Positions 32,379 to 44,919 are shown, numbered from the stretch's first letter. The stretch is 64,000 nucleotides of DNA from Exophiala sp. HKRS030 (GCA_023897205.1 JAHWDD010000008.1:2976001-3040000); one strand, 5' to 3'. Numbers and translations are program-made. Notes: generated by a model not told the origin, from the letters alone.

Positions 32379-33200
32379 TCACAGCTTCCATTTAACAGTG
32401 TACCCAAAGACTGTTCTTCGTAGCGCCTCATCCCCAGGATCCTTCTCAAACATGACTTTGTCCATTGTGCGCTCCAACACCTTGTCGACCTCGAACCCTG
32501 CCTCTTGGGCAAGTTGGAAGAAGTGAAGATCTTTTTCTAGTAGCCATGGACGATATGGGGTAAAGAAGACCAAAGCGACAGAGTCAGTTGTCTTTCTTAG
32601 ACACTCACTCAGCGAAACCAAAAGTTTGGTATGTTCTGAATGATTGAAGAGAATATCAGCCAGGATCAAAACATCGAATCCGTCAGCGTTGTGGCTGAGT
32701 GTGTCCTTCAAAGTTTGTGAAGAAGCTCCCCAGAGGAAACCTTGGGCGGTGATTTTGGAATCTGCGGTTGTCAAGTTATTCTCAATATTGTACCGAAGAT
32801 TCCAAATGAGATCGGCATCTGGATAGTCGGTGACGATGACTTCTTTGGCCCCTAAGATGGAAGATACCAAACTAGGGAGGCCAGCGCCGGCGCCGAGTTC
32901 TAGGATAGTCTTGTCCTTTACCAGACTCTGGGCATTTTCTTCAAGATGCTGTGCGATGACCTGACCGGCGTTCCACAGCAGATGTCCCTTGTAGTACCGT
33001 TAGCATGAATCAGACTCGGTTCAGCAGCATTGACACACCCATAATGGGCTATGGCCGACAAGACGAAGGTTTAGAACACGGCCATTTTTCAGTGCGTAGG
33101 TGGTAAATGTAGCAGGTTTTTCTGGCTGAAAATAACCCTCAGGCTCATGAAATAGATCCACTGCAGGTGCATCCTCGTCGCCTGAACTGTCGTTATCCAT
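32379..33200 (-). CDS. EFM7: EFM7/NNT1-type protein methyltransferase
   Basis: This SAM-dependent methyltransferase of the seven-beta-strand family modifies the N-terminus and an adjacent lysine of translation elongation factor 1A in yeast. Two exons, 33200-33039 and 32987-32379, are joined by a 51-nt intron (GTGTGT donor, GCTAAC branch, CAAG acceptor), giving 256 aa. This is close to the yeast protein length. It opens with an acidic segment (MDNDSSGDEDAP) and then LFHEPEGYFQPEKPATF, a family hallmark. It crosses the splice at SPLW/GHLLWNAGQ and carries the SAM motif ILELGAGAGLPSL. VIVTDYPD and FDVLILADILFNHSEH follow, then a C-terminal VFGYTVKWKL. It was formerly annotated as nicotinamide N-methyltransferase in fungi. 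Confidence 0.88.
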
Positions 33201-35732
33201 GACTATTACCAACTGGATCTGGGGACTGGTGTTGTTCACCAATTGTGCTGCATGAAGCAAAGTTCCAAGACTGTCAAGATCTCTCAGATTGTGGCTTGGC
33301 AGAAAGGCTGAGTCATGCAGCTACAGTGCTGGCGATGGACATTGCCTCACCCCAAACGCAGCCCTCGTTTTGCGGCTCACATGGTTTCTTTCATGACGAA
33401 AACGCCTTTGCACGGAGAAGAATTGTCACAGGATCACAGTCAAGCGGAATGGATGGACGAGTATAAGTGAGGCAGCCTTGGAATATTCTTTGGTCGTTCA
33501 TTTCATTCAGCTACGACTTGCGAACGGCTGAGATGGGACCATAGGCGAGGCATTATTGAATCAATGTAATTTGAATCAATCAAGATGACAATAATCCGCC
33601 AATCGTGGATTGAAGGCGTGAAATATATGCTTTAAGATCGATTATAGATGCTAGATACCAGCACATACTACAGGATTGAATGAGAGAAGAAATATATTCA
33701 CGTGACTGTTGAATTCCACGAGGCACGTGAATATGATCTTGGTGGGTCACGTGGGTCTTTGAGTATTGCCGAGGTACGGAGTAGATAGACAGAGAGACCT
33801 GGTGGAAAGCGAATATTGTCTGAGTAATCGGAATGATTGACCAGGTTACCTAGTATGGACTATGAAAACCAGATTTCGCCTCCCAGTGGTTTGACACTCG
33901 TTTGAACGTCGAAAGATGCGACGATGACATGTTACAGCATAAAATCGCGCACTCTGAGTAGTGTGAGCTTGGTGTGCTTGTATGAGCCTAATACCTTGGA
34001 AGATGCATAACAAGGTATGGAGTGAGGGTACTCTGTAGAGCAATAAGTACTAGGTAGTGGGTTCATGGTGGTACTCGGCAGGTATAGTAACTTATGAGTG
34101 GTAGACTGAACGTGGTAGACTGGGAGGCAAGGTACGGTCAGGTCAGGTACTTTTGCGCACCGGAGAAACGTCGGGCACCAGGCAACTGTGGCCGTAGGCG
34201 GGCTTCCAGGACGTTTTCATCCTTCCGACGTTTGCCCCCACCAGGATCCGCATGCGTCAGTCGTCAGTCGACTTTGTCTTTGATTCTTTGACCGAAGGGA
34301 CTTCGGGCACGGCCGGGCAAACAATGGCAAATCGTGGACAAGGTAGTAAGTAGTACATGTGGGCAGGACAACGGAGTATCTCAAAGTATTGGGTACATGG
34401 TCGGTACTTGGCTGATAAGTACCTAAGCTAGCACCTACTGTAGGAGGATACGGGAGGACAGTCAGTAGGTACCTATTCATGTTGTACCGGATTTGCAACT
34501 GCAAGCAGCAACCAATACTCCGTACTCTGCACTTCCTGCGTTCGGACTTGTCCTCACATTCCCCCGTCGCTTCGGTACTTGTTTCCGTCAACACTTTTCT
34601 CTGACACACGTTGGTAGTGTGACATTGATTGAATGATCCCGTGGCTTCAGCCATCAGCCTCACTATACTCCGTGAATTGACCTCAATACGGATGATCTTC
34701 GATCACCAACTGTCAACAAGTCATCGGCCAGTTTAGGCTCCACCCCCACGAATTCCGAGCAATCTTAGTGGGCCGATGGGCCGATGGGCTGTCGGGCTGT
34801 CGGGCTATCTCTTGCTGCTCAGCACCTGAGTTAGGCGTGGGCGCTTAGGCTTCATAGGCTCCCGCATCCTGGGTAGTTAGGTCCCTCGGGGTTCATCGAG
34901 TCATACCACTGCGTGCCTACTGGTGCCTGCGAGGTGCCTGGTGCCTGAAGCTTGGAGCTTGGAGCTGGGGCCTGGAGCAGCCCTGAAGAGGTCCCAACGC
35001 CTTGCGGGCTCCCCCAGATGTCTAACTACCTAACTGGTTACTTAAGATTATTGCGACAATCTGACAGATCCTCGGCTTAAGCTTGGGTGATTGATGATTA
35101 TTCCGGGGGCGACATCTTGTTCAGTGCTCAGTGCCCACCTCGTGCCACCTCCAACTACCCTTACTCGCCTACTCGCCTACTCACCCACTCACCCAAAGCT
35201 GCGAACTACCTAGGTACCTGGGTACGGAGTAGTTAGTTACTCTCCCACTTCGGGACTTTACCGCCATCCATTCCACCCACTGAACGGGCCTAGTCGCTCA
35301 AATCTCGACTCTCGCAGTCACTCCCTCACTCACTCAGTCAGACTTTCTTTCTCCGCCTTCCTTCCGGCCTCTCTACGGCGAGATTCCCTTTCAACTTTCA
35401 ACCACTTCCGATTTCCTCCAACTTTCTTATTACCTGCGACACTCTTGTTCTTGTATCGAGGCAACATCCTGTCATCTTTACTTTACCTCATCGTCCATCG
35501 CCTTCCAAAACCCATCTAATCATCTTCCATCGCACGCATGCACATCTCTCGCTCGACTAATCTCCACATTGACCATACGCTATCCGACCCGACCCTCGCC
35601 ACGTCTGATTGATTGCACAAGACAAAACTTTCCTACACAAACTGGGCAGCCGCCTGCCCCAGCGGCTACCGAGTCTGAAACAATCCTTGGATACGCAAGA
35701 CTCAAGAGGACCAATTCAGTCCTCGCTCAAAA
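33201..35732. other. 2.5-kb gene-poor region with palindromes and simple-repeat patches
   Basis: No supportable gene. TACGGAGTA/TACTCCGTA is found at 33775, 34516 and 35223, and TACCTAGGTA at 35207. Near 34770-34810 short GGGCCGAT/GGGCTGTC units repeat. From about 35320 to 35560 the plus strand is strongly pyrimidine-rich, which is common just upstream of expressed fungal genes, and probably belongs to the promoter and 5' UTR of the gene at 35733. Confidence 0.5.
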
Positions 35733-36338
35733 ATGAGCAACTATCCTAGGAGAAGTGCTCGACTCTCCTCTCACTTACAACAACCGAATCAATTTCATCA
35801 AGCCTCGAATACCCTACCTGCATTTGCCCAGAACTACTCGCAGTCATCCAGCACTTCAACCAGTTCACATCCAAGCCCCATCGGCGACGGAATCCATCCT
35901 CCACCTCCACCTTCAACACCACAGCAGCCCCAGATGTCTCTACAAACGCAATCCCACTTCATAACCCACCACCAACAGCAGTCCCACATACACGCTCCTT
36001 TACCCTCGCCATCTGCTATGGACGTTGAACCTTTTTTCGGCCGACAGCATACCCAATCTCATGCCCACAACCCGCAAGCCTTGCAGACTGGCTATCCAGC
36101 TCAGCAACGGCAGCAACAATATGGTGAACAGCAGCAGCAATTCGATCAACAATCCCAGCAACAACATCAATTTCCCCACCATCAGCTGCATCCACATTCA
36201 AACTCCATGTCGCAGGACCACCCTGCTCATGCTTACCAGTCACTACCTGGTCAACTACCACCAGATTTCCTTGCCGAAGCCGCGAAACGCGCTCAAATGG
36301 CGTGCTTAATGAGGGACTTGGGAGACGTATCGCTCTAG
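35733..36338 (+). CDS. Gln/Ser/Pro-rich hypothetical protein
   Basis: A single exon of 201 aa from ATG 35733, preceded by a long pyrimidine-rich leader. The protein is low-complexity over most of its length: Ser/Thr-rich, then Pro runs (HPPPPPST), then Gln/His-rich repeats around residues 120-160. The final 27 residues differ: LPPDFLAEAAKRAQMACLM followed by RDLGDVSL is amphipathic and looks conserved, which argues for a real short peptide motif at the C-terminus. Function is unknown; Gln-rich tracts are often found in transcription or RNA-associated proteins. The opposite strand has no convincing ORF. Confidence 0.65.
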   Translation: MSNYPRRSARLSSHLQQPNQFHQASNTLPAFAQNYSQSSSTSTSSHPSPIGDGIHPPPPPSTPQQPQMSLQTQSHFITHHQQQSHIHAPLPSPSAMDVEPFFGRQHTQSHAHNPQALQTGYPAQQRQQQYGEQQQQFDQQSQQQHQFPHHQLHPHSNSMSQDHPAHAYQSLPGQLPPDFLAEAAKRAQMACLMRDLGDVSL

Positions 36339-37314
36339 ACACTCCATCGTCTTTTTCATCAAATACCCTATGCCGACATTTCACAGCTCTTCTTCCGCAG
36401 ATCCAATCTTGTCAACATCGTTTGCTTGCTACTCTGTTGACACTTTTACCCGATCGCATTCTGGCAATTACGGTTGAATTTGCCGAGGCCACCGGCTTAC
36501 CGCATGTGATCCGAGTATCCACATGATGTCGACACTTTCAAATTATTGAGTTTGAGTAGGAAAGATTCGGATCTGCCATTTAGTGGGACATTGCTCTGTG
36601 CCACTCACGCCTATTGCCCCAAGTCTCGTTGAGGAGCTCGGAACAACAACTGCTTGAGCGGTGTAATGAATCCCGAGATTTTCACCCGAGCAATCGCCCG
36701 ATATTTCACCAATAGCCTGATATTTCACAAGGGCTTCCAGCAATCTCTTTCTTTACTCGACTACAATTGAGTCCTCAATGGCTCCTCTCCACTCGATTCC
36801 CATCACGAATAACGCCTTCTCCATTTCCTTTGTCACGCTTGCCTGCAGAGACCACATTTCCAAAGCTTGCACCTGCTCAATAGATACACTAATATATGAT
36901 CGGGCACCAAATTAGATGTTTTTGGAACTTCAGTTTCGGTTCAGAAAACTGGTTCCCATGAAGGCTTCTTGACGATTTGGCCAAACAGTCCTGCTTTTTC
37001 TTCATTTCAAATTACGAGCAACGGGAGTTTTCGATTCAGCAGTTGGGTACTTGGGAGCGAGTGACGGAATGCATAAATCTTGCACTTTTTGGCGTTTTGC
37101 AAACACGAAGATTTAGTCTCATCACTTGGTGTAACTCGACCTTTGAATACACGAGGGCACTTTTTTTTGAGACTGGTTAATAGCTTATCCACCGGTTCAG
37201 GATTTGGAAGTTCAAGGACACTAAAGGTAGTCATCGCATTTACACACTATCAAGAAGTTTGATGAATTCTCATGACGATTCTATGCATCTTTGAATTCCG
37301 ATGGATTCTTATCC
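36339..37314. other. Spacer between convergent genes
   Basis: Contains the 3' ends of the Gln-rich gene and of KTI12. Only short ORFs are present and nothing is recognisable. Confidence 0.4.
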
Positions 37315-39132
37315 TCAATCTCCGTTCCACTCACTGTCTAGAAATCCAATGAACCCCTCAACCACAGCCCTCCTACCCTGCACATAGCCCTGGCCATGCG
37401 CAATCCCACCACGCTGAATCTGCGTATACTTTCTCCTCAACCGCTGCAACACGGGCTGATTGAGCACCACGCCCGAGGGCACATGGATCGTGACCTGCAC
37501 CTCGTCGTCACCACGGTCATCCCCTGTGGTAGGTGTCGCTGTAGGTGTCACTATCGCTGTAGGTGCCGCTGTCGGTGTCATTATCGGTATCCGCAGTTCC
37601 AAATCACCCGCACCATCCGCGTCAGCGACACCAGACTCGCGCGCCGCCACCAGCACGCGCTTGACCACGTCCATCGTCGCGCTCTCGAGGATCTGCAGCG
37701 CGTCCGCACTGCTGGCTTTCGGGAGCACGGTTGCTGCGTGCGGTTTGACTGTCTCCGCAGACCGAGACGGAGAGGAATGAGACTGAGAAGAGGATGGGGT
37801 GGGGGAAGGGATGGACACTTGGGTGGTGGCGGCGGCGCCTGTGTTGCTGGTGGTGTTGGTGTCGTTGCTACGTTGTGCGCCAGAGCGTTGCGAGAGCGCT
37901 TTCTTGCTGCTCGACTGTGTTGCGGGCGGGTACAGCGCGGCCCAGATCTGCGCCGTGGGCAGTGTCGTGTCGCTGCTGGGGATTGTGAAGAGCGGCGTGT
38001 CCCACCGTGAGAAGGGGGAGGGAGGCTCGTAGCGCATTGTGAGTGACGTTAGTGTCGATGCCAGGTATGGTGGGGATGTTCTCGGTGAGGGCGGTGGGAG
38101 GAGGAGGGGGGAGGATGTGGTGGTGGTGGGAGTGGTTGTCGTCGTAGTCGTAGTGGTGGTGGTAGTGGGAGGGGTGCGTCCGGACGATATAATGTTGTCG
38201 TTGTTGTCGTTCCTGCTAGTTGTGCTGTGGTCTGGGACTCGATCGCTGATGTACAGAGACTTCAATGTCATAGTGTCGTCGGCCTTGTGTTTGCGATGGG
38301 GTTTTCTCTCGTGCTCGTGCTCAGATCCGGATTCAAATCCATCCATCGAGGAGGATCTCGACCGACTGCTTTTCTCAACCACCCTGTCTCCATAGATGGC
38401 CGTATGACTTTCCGGGGCAAGCTCGCCGTAGACATCCAGTCCTTGAGTCTGCTGCGATTTCGGTGCACTGTTTCCTCGCTGTTCCTGCTGCTGCGGCTTC
38501 TCCTTCGTCGAGTGCTCTTGATCTGCGATTCCCCATGCCCGCATGCGCTCACGATTCCACTTGCGACACTCGTCTTCCTGGGCCGCGACATGAACGACGC
38601 AACATCTCGTGGCCGCCGCCTTGGCCTCGCACCATAATTGATACCGGTATCCCTTGATATAGTTCAGCCCGTCGGCGATGACGATGTTGTCTCTGGACAG
38701 GGCGCGCTTGATCGCCGAGAATTCTTCTGCGCGCGCCGTCTTCTCTCGCGATGCGCTGGTGTAGATCTCATCTCGCAGGCTGGTTGCAATGCTGCCGTTG
38801 CCGCTGCCGCTGCTGCTGCTCGTGCCGCCAGTGCCACTTCCGAGATTATTGCTATTGCCGTTCTCGCTTGGACCGGACCCTGTCTGTCGCGGAGTGTGCG
38901 GTTCGTCTAGAGAGGCGTGGTGTGAATTGATGATCTGGACGGTTCGTTTGGATGAATTATTCGAGTCCGAGGCGATGTGTGCCTGGAGATCTGCGGCGAT
39001 TTGCTGCGCTCGGTGCGTTTTGCCTGAACACGGAAGTCCAGTGATGATGATGAGCTAAAAGAAAAAGAAGGCACGTCAGTCGTCTTGCCAGAACATTTTT
39101 TAAAACATTGATATGTATAAACTCACGGGCAT
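37315..39132 (-). CDS. KTI12: KTI12-type protein (Elongator-associated P-loop ATPase), expanded
   Basis: Kti12 works with the Elongator complex in tRNA wobble-uridine modification. The first exon is only six bases (ATGCCC, 39132-39127). After a 72-nt intron (GTGAGT...TTTTAG, 39055-39126) it continues at 39054 as LIIITGLPCSGKTHRAQQIA, so the P-loop GLPCSGKT is at residues 8-15. Further Kti12 features are IVIADGLNYIKGYRYQLWCEAK, ECRKWNRER, MRYEPPSPFSRWDTPLF and a C-terminal LRRKYTQIQRGG...VEGFIGFLDSEW. The total is about 581 aa, roughly twice the usual length. The excess is low-complexity sequence: a Gly/Ser insert near residue 60, a charged region, and a run of twelve Thr encoded by a GTG/GTA-type repeat. 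Confidence 0.9.
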
Positions 39133-40172
39133 CACGGTTCCTTGGGTCTCTGTTCTTTTGCAATGCAGTGGGGGGGGGGGGAAAAAGTATTCTTGCGGCA
39201 TGGTCGAAATAGAAGGCTGGGTTAACGTGCGGGGCTGAGATGATTCGTCGATGGGTTTGATGTCACTGACGCCTAAAAAGGGTCTTGTATTGAGGGGTTA
39301 CTTTAGGCTTCAATTTCTTTTGTTTCTCATGCTGGACACGCTCAGTATCTACTGGGCATTAAAGATGCAGCAATCTAATTGCTGAGATCATCCTTGTGTA
39401 GTTGAGAAGCCTCAATTACCACCTCTCATTTACCACGCGAATTGTGTATAGGAGTTACGACAAGACGCCGACTCTTGCTGCTAGAAACCGGGAGCTTTGT
39501 ATAACCTGTTTGCACCCACCGGGTGGACATATGTATACTGCTTCAACCAATGGATATCCAACATGTTACCATGAACCGATCATATTACAAATCCCTGAAT
39601 TTGTTGTTCTGTCCACCAAGACCAATAGGGCCGACATTGCGGCATCATATACAGTCCCAAATGTCGTAAGAACTTTGCACACGCGCTCTATATATCTATG
39701 TAGTATTCGTAACATCCTCCTCTTCTCGACTTCCTGTCGGGGTTCTCCTCTGAAGTAACGTCAAGCTTCTTCACGATGTCACAAAAGGTTTCAATCAACA
39801 GTCTTCATTGGATGATCCTGGAAAGAAGATGGCCCAGTCCTGGGGATTTTCTCCACGGTTCGACACCCTCGACATGAGGGTGCCATAGCCTAAAGTGTTT
39901 TGACTGGGATCACATCTGTGTGAAGATGTTGACTGGATCCTCTCGTGCATTAAGCAATCTCCTAGGCGGGATTTGCCCTACTAAAACCATTGCATTCTGT
40001 AGTGTCCTGGAGTGACTGGCCATATGTCTGATCCTGCTCCTGATATTGGTGTCCTACATGGGTTCCAAGGGGAATTGTGTGGGTTTGAGAACAACCAGGA
40101 TACACTTTGTGCTAAGTCGAAACGAGATACAACCAAGCTTGAAGAAAACAGTATTGATGATCCGGAGTCTGA
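39133..40172. other. Spacer between KTI12 and the C2H2 gene, with a G12 run
   Basis: A run of 12 G residues lies at 39170-39181, within 40 bases of the KTI12 start codon. The rest has no recognisable gene; a 118-codon plus-strand ORF at 39402 was not convincing. Confidence 0.45.
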
Positions 40173-41801
40173 CTAGTATGGGTACATCCTAGTATATGGT
40201 TGAGTAGACCTGGAAGCCCTGGAGTTTGTGGTGGTCATGGCGGTACTTTGACCAGAAGTTGTTGGGATATGTGGCGAAGTCTCATAGGTATCACGGCCAG
40301 AGTGAGCACGGGAGGGGGTGTATCCCGTCGGACCTGCATGTAGAGCGGCTTCTGCCATAGCACGAGTCTTGGATTTGGTCGAAGAGTCGGATCTCTTCAT
40401 GGGAGCAGAGGTAGGGACACCGGGTCCCCTCCGTCGCTTAATTGGTTCAGCGCCACCAGAGGTCTCTTTGGGAGAGTCGACTTCGGTATACTCATGAACT
40501 CGTTTCATGTGGTCACGTCGATTCCACCTTCGAGGGAATCCATTTCCCTCTCTGGCTCGTTCACAATCCGGGAATTTGCACAGGAATGGATTCATTCCGT
40601 GGTTCCAGAGTCCATGGGCTTCTCTCTCATGTCGGAACAAACAGGCAGCAGAGGAAAACTGGGTGTCGTCGCACTCATTCTTGTCGGCGAACTTGCAACG
40701 ATAAGGCCTCAAGTGGGAATCCAGGTATTTACTGTGACGAAGGTATAGGTTAGAGGGTGTTTCGACGGTCAGCTTGTTTCAAACCTACTTGTAAATACAC
40801 TTCTGCTGTGTGGGTGGGTGGTTGCACTTCTTTTCACCTTCCATCAGAGAGTATGGGCAGTGGAATGTCCCATCTTCTTGGACTTTGGCATCATAATATT
40901 TATGACTCCTGGCCTTGGATATGTCTGATTGATCATCTGAAGTTGTCCTAGTGCCAACGGTTGTTGGTTCCTTTTTCGGAGCGTTGTTCCTTTCAGAGGC
41001 CGACCGGATTGGTCTGGGGTGGACCATGGTTTTGGTGCCTGTGGCATTTACATACTCTAGGTCGCTGCTAGAGGGTACCCGAGACGAATAGCTATCTGTT
41101 CCTGGGGAAGACAATGTAAGGATATCATCTGCATCTGAGGTAACAAAGTCCTGGGTAGTGACGCATGAATCGTCCTGTTCATTGCAGAAGGCCAGTATGC
41201 TCCGCTGAAGGTCAAGCTCAGGCTCTGGAGGTGGAGACAAGGGTCGGGAGTTACGACTCGGCCAGGTAAATCCTTCCGAGAACTGAGGGTAGATGGTGGG
41301 TGTTGCGAGACTGGACATATCAAAGAATGACGGCAAGATATCCTGGTTAGATCCCTGAGTTTGGTAAGATGGTCCCAAGCTTAGGCTCGCTGGGTCAATG
41401 TCCGTCCAGATATCGTTGGTTAGGTTTAGGTAATCATAACCCGAATCCAATCCGTAGGAATTAACACTTGAAAAGATTGGTCCACAGGTAGTGTTGTGTG
41501 ATTCATCAATGTGAGCATAGCTCATGGTCGACGGAGCCGACGTGAAAAGTCCAAAATCATCATTGCCAGATCCACCATAGGAGCTGGTTGACATGAAATC
41601 AGATTCAAAGCTGTTGTATCGACGAGTTCCAGAGGATGACGAAGTCAAAGAGAACCTGGAGTCATGGATTTCAGCCAAGCTGGAAGTAGGATAGCCCGAG
41701 AAGTCCGGCTGTGTCACTGGCATTGTCCTGGGAATCTGGCCTCGAGATGGTTGGCTGCGAGAAAGAGATCCGGCCCGTGAAGACTTGGGTTTTGAGTGCA
41801 T
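40173..41801 (-). CDS. C2H2 zinc-finger transcription factor
   Basis: Two exons, 41801-40789 and 40731-40173, are separated by a 57-nt intron (GTAGGT...CACAG, CTGAC branch). They join in phase 2 to give 523 aa. The N-terminal two thirds are Ser/Thr/Asp-rich and disordered, as in fungal activators. The DNA-binding part begins at FHCPYSLMEGEKKCNH and crosses the splice (CIYNKYLDSHLRPYRCKF). It continues through FSSAACLFRHEREAHG and a second finger, FLCKFPDCERAREGN to HMKRVHE. The fingers are of the atypical fungal C2H2 type with long loops. A basic nuclear-signal-like stretch (IKRRRGPGV) and a Ser/Thr-rich tail follow. Targets are unknown. Confidence 0.85.
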
Positions 41802-43611
41802 TGTGTCCAGAGTAGGGGCCTTTTGTAGCCTGTCTCAATTACAATGGTTAGTGTCTCGTGCTATATACAGCGCAAATAAAAAACAGCATGTTCCAGTGCG
41901 AGCGTGCGTTCTAGTGTCGATCCCATGAGTAATGTTGCCGGTGCTGGTCATCGGGTTGGTTCATCTTGCTAAGCCGTCGCCAGTTCCAGTATCGTTGGGC
42001 ATTTGACGGCTCTTCCAACCGAAGCCAGCTGAGCGGTTGCCAAATCCTTTGGTTGGTCAGACCAAGATCCAGCCAGAGACATAGTGTTGGCGTGCTGTCA
42101 ACAGTGCAGGACCAGGGGTGGTTCTACAGTGGAAGGCGTCGGGTACAGGTCGGAGCAAGACCATACGCGTCTTGGCCAGTTGTGCGAGTTGCACTAGCCA
42201 CCAGGTGAAAGTCGCGAGTGCATCACATTAGCAAACATGGTGTGTTCGGACATAGTCTTCCGGGATCAATGGGAACTGTGTGGCCATCCGGATATCGGTG
42301 AAACTCAAACAACAGGTCGTCAATTACATCACAGGTGCTTCGATTGGTCAAAGGATGTGCTGATCATAAAATTGTAGTACAGCTGCCTATGTGGGCAGTT
42401 GCTGGTCGTCCCTGGCAAGTCCGGTCGCAGGTAGCATCAGTTTGTCCAAACGGGTTGTCCGGGAAAATATGCTCAAGGGGCCACTCCGGATCTCTGGGAT
42501 TTCGGTAGCAAGCTCAGCGTGCTTTCATTTCATTATTCTGCATAGAGCTGGTTGCCCAAAACTCATGATAGCAGTGACCAGGCCACACACGAGACAGCTG
42601 CTCGGTGTGGTGGTTGTCCAAGTATTGGTTCATTCCGGGAATGGGACAGTGATGTTGTTGTCACTAGACCGGGCTGGGGCACATGAAAGACGTAAAGAAA
42701 AGGGAGGAAAGGTAATACCTCTTGTGTAATGCTGCTGTGGGACAGCCCGAGTATGGTGTGCAAATTGAAGCCAATCCTGGACGGCAATCCTGGAAAGAGT
42801 TTTCGATGTTAGGCACAAGATTAGAGACAAAAAGCAAAAAACGAATTCCTGGCAAATTCCTGGGAAGTCCGGGGGAAGATGTAGGATTCCAAAAATGGCC
42901 TCAGGGTCTCTAGCAAGAGCAGGTGTCGAAAGTGGTGGTAGCGGTTGAAAAATTGTGTTGCGGTATGAATTGAATCACGGAGAGCGATGAGTAGGTGAGC
43001 ATGAATGAAGTTGGGAGAGAAGAAAAAGGTTTCTCTCGCGACATCTGGGCGTGATATTTCTTTAAAGAAAAAGAGGGAAATGAGAAAGGTGGGCATGCCA
43101 GCACGCGAGGTGTACAATGGTCTACCCTAAAAGTTTTACTCCCTGTCAGTTTTTGCGGGTCTAGTGGCTTGGCGGGCTTGGCGGATTCTCATTGGTTAGT
43201 TAAAGCGTCAATAGTAGTTAACTTTTCCAAGCATATGACGTCGTATATGCGACTCCTGCGCGTTATTTATAGACAAGAATAATTTTGTATATAATTTGTA
43301 CACAAAATTATTCTTAAGAAATTAACACTTTTAGTTCCTTTATGCTCTTACTAATATTTAATAAAGATTTATAGAATACTATAGTACTCGTATTACCTTC
43401 CTAATTAGGCGATAGCGCTCGCAAATAAAATAAGTGGCTTATACTAAGTACGCCTCTATTAATAACCTTATTATCGTTAATTATAATAATAATAATAACT
43501 TTATTAAATCTCTATTAAATCTCATTATTTTTAAGTCGTTTTACTTATAAATAAGGCGTCTTTATTATAAATCTAATCTCCTCTATCGAGATTATATCCC
43601 TTAAGGATAAA
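41802..43611. other. Upstream region of the C2H2 gene, becoming AT-rich
   Basis: No gene seen. Positions 41.8-43.15 kb are of ordinary composition and may include a long 5' UTR. From about 43240 to 43611 the sequence turns very AT-rich with TAATAATAA-type simple repeats, ending at the assembly gap. Confidence 0.45.
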
Positions 43612-43711
43612 NNNNNNNNNNNNNNNNNNNNNNNNNNNNNNNNNNNNNNNNNNNNNNNNNNNNNNNNNNNNNNNNNNNNNNNNNNNNNNNNNNNNNNNNN
43701 NNNNNNNNNNN
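43612..43711. other. Assembly gap (100 N)
   Basis: Exactly 100 consecutive N, the conventional placeholder for a gap of unknown size. The true distance between the flanks is unknown. Confidence 0.98.
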
Positions 43712-43829
43712 TCTCTCTGTCTCTCTCTGTCTCTCTCTGTCTCTCTCTGTCTCTCTCTGTCTCTCTCTGTCTCTCTCTGTCTCTCTCTGTCTCTCTCTGT
43801 CTCTCTCTGTCTCTCTCTGTCTCTCTCTG

Positions 43830-43863
<34 letters not shown>

Positions 43864-43869
43864 TCTCTC
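43712..43869. repeat. CTCTCTCTGT minisatellite and CT tract
   Basis: About 12 near-perfect copies of the 10-bp unit CTCTCTCTGT run from the gap edge to 43830, followed by pure CT to 43869 and a short CA run. The array probably extends into the gap and may be why assembly failed here. Confidence 0.95.
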
Positions 43870-44919
43870 ACACACACACCCTCCCCGTCGAGGAAGAACC
43901 TCGAGGTACTCCGTAGATATAGCCGCAGGTCAGATCATGTTGACATAGCTCTCAATTAGCTAGGGTATGCAGAAAATTTCCCCCGAGAGAAATTCTTTGG
44001 TAGTCGCCACATGGAATGAGTATATGATACAAAAACATCTAGAACTCTCAGGCGTTTCGGTCCCAACTTCATACGTTGGGGTTGGTCAATGTCGAGTCCG
44101 AGGTGTAGAGAGGGATATTCAAAATTCATGTAAGATTCTGTACAAGGCACAGTCGAAAAGTTTAGATAGAGATAAATCTTTGTTTGATACAGTCTTAGAT
44201 AAAAATATCGACAAGGCTTGCAATCTGCCAGTCAGTCTCCTATCGCAATTTTCCCCCTGTTTACTTCTCGGTGAGTAGAAACGTCCAGCCGTTGATTGAT
44301 TGAGCCCTCTGCCTTTTTCCTTCTCTTCTCTTTCCCTTCCAGGCCTCACAACCACCCTCCAACACATCAAATTTCAAAAACCGTTCACCTGCACACACAC
44401 ATACACCAGTTGTTTCGTAAAGGTCGCTGGCATCAAAAAATATTCATGCTCCATCGCTATGCCGGCAATAGCTCACATTTCACACATAGCAGACACACGA
44501 CACTCCATCCCTGGCCTTGCCCTGTAACCTTAGGTATTGTTTGTCTAGACCTTTGAAGCTCCTTGTTTCTCCGCCCAACCGGCTTTTTTCTGGCAGATAA
44601 AGTGAAGCAAGCCGTCAATTTCGAAGAAGAGGAAGAAGAAAAAAATAAAGCCAAAGTGTCTAGGTCCGTCCATTCGTCATATGCAAAGAACGTTCCATGT
44701 GCCATTCCCATCAAGAATCCCCAGTCCCAGCCTGACCTCCAGCACCGCCCGCCAATATTCACGATACAAACTAGAGAACACATGTACATGAATCTGCAAG
44801 AGTCAAGTACATGAAATGATTAAAGAACTGAACACCATTTGCTGAACATGAGTTGTGTCGTCGAAGTCGTTATTGGAATCAAGAACTCCATGACAGAGGG
44901 CGATGTCCGGTTGGACCTT
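43870..44919. other. Region downstream of the NRP1-type gene
   Basis: No gene seen. Contains one TACTCCGTA at 43907 and, near 44820, the likely 3' UTR of the minus-strand gene that ends at 44920. Confidence 0.4.

Noticed and set aside
37396..38010. 204-codon plus-strand ORF antisense to KTI12
   Set aside because: A shadow of the GC-rich KTI12 coding strand; composition is Arg/Gly/Cys from reverse reading.
43545..43877. ORFs encoding Arg-Glu-Arg-Asp repeats next to the gap
   Set aside because: They are translations of the CTCTCTCTGT minisatellite and the N gap.
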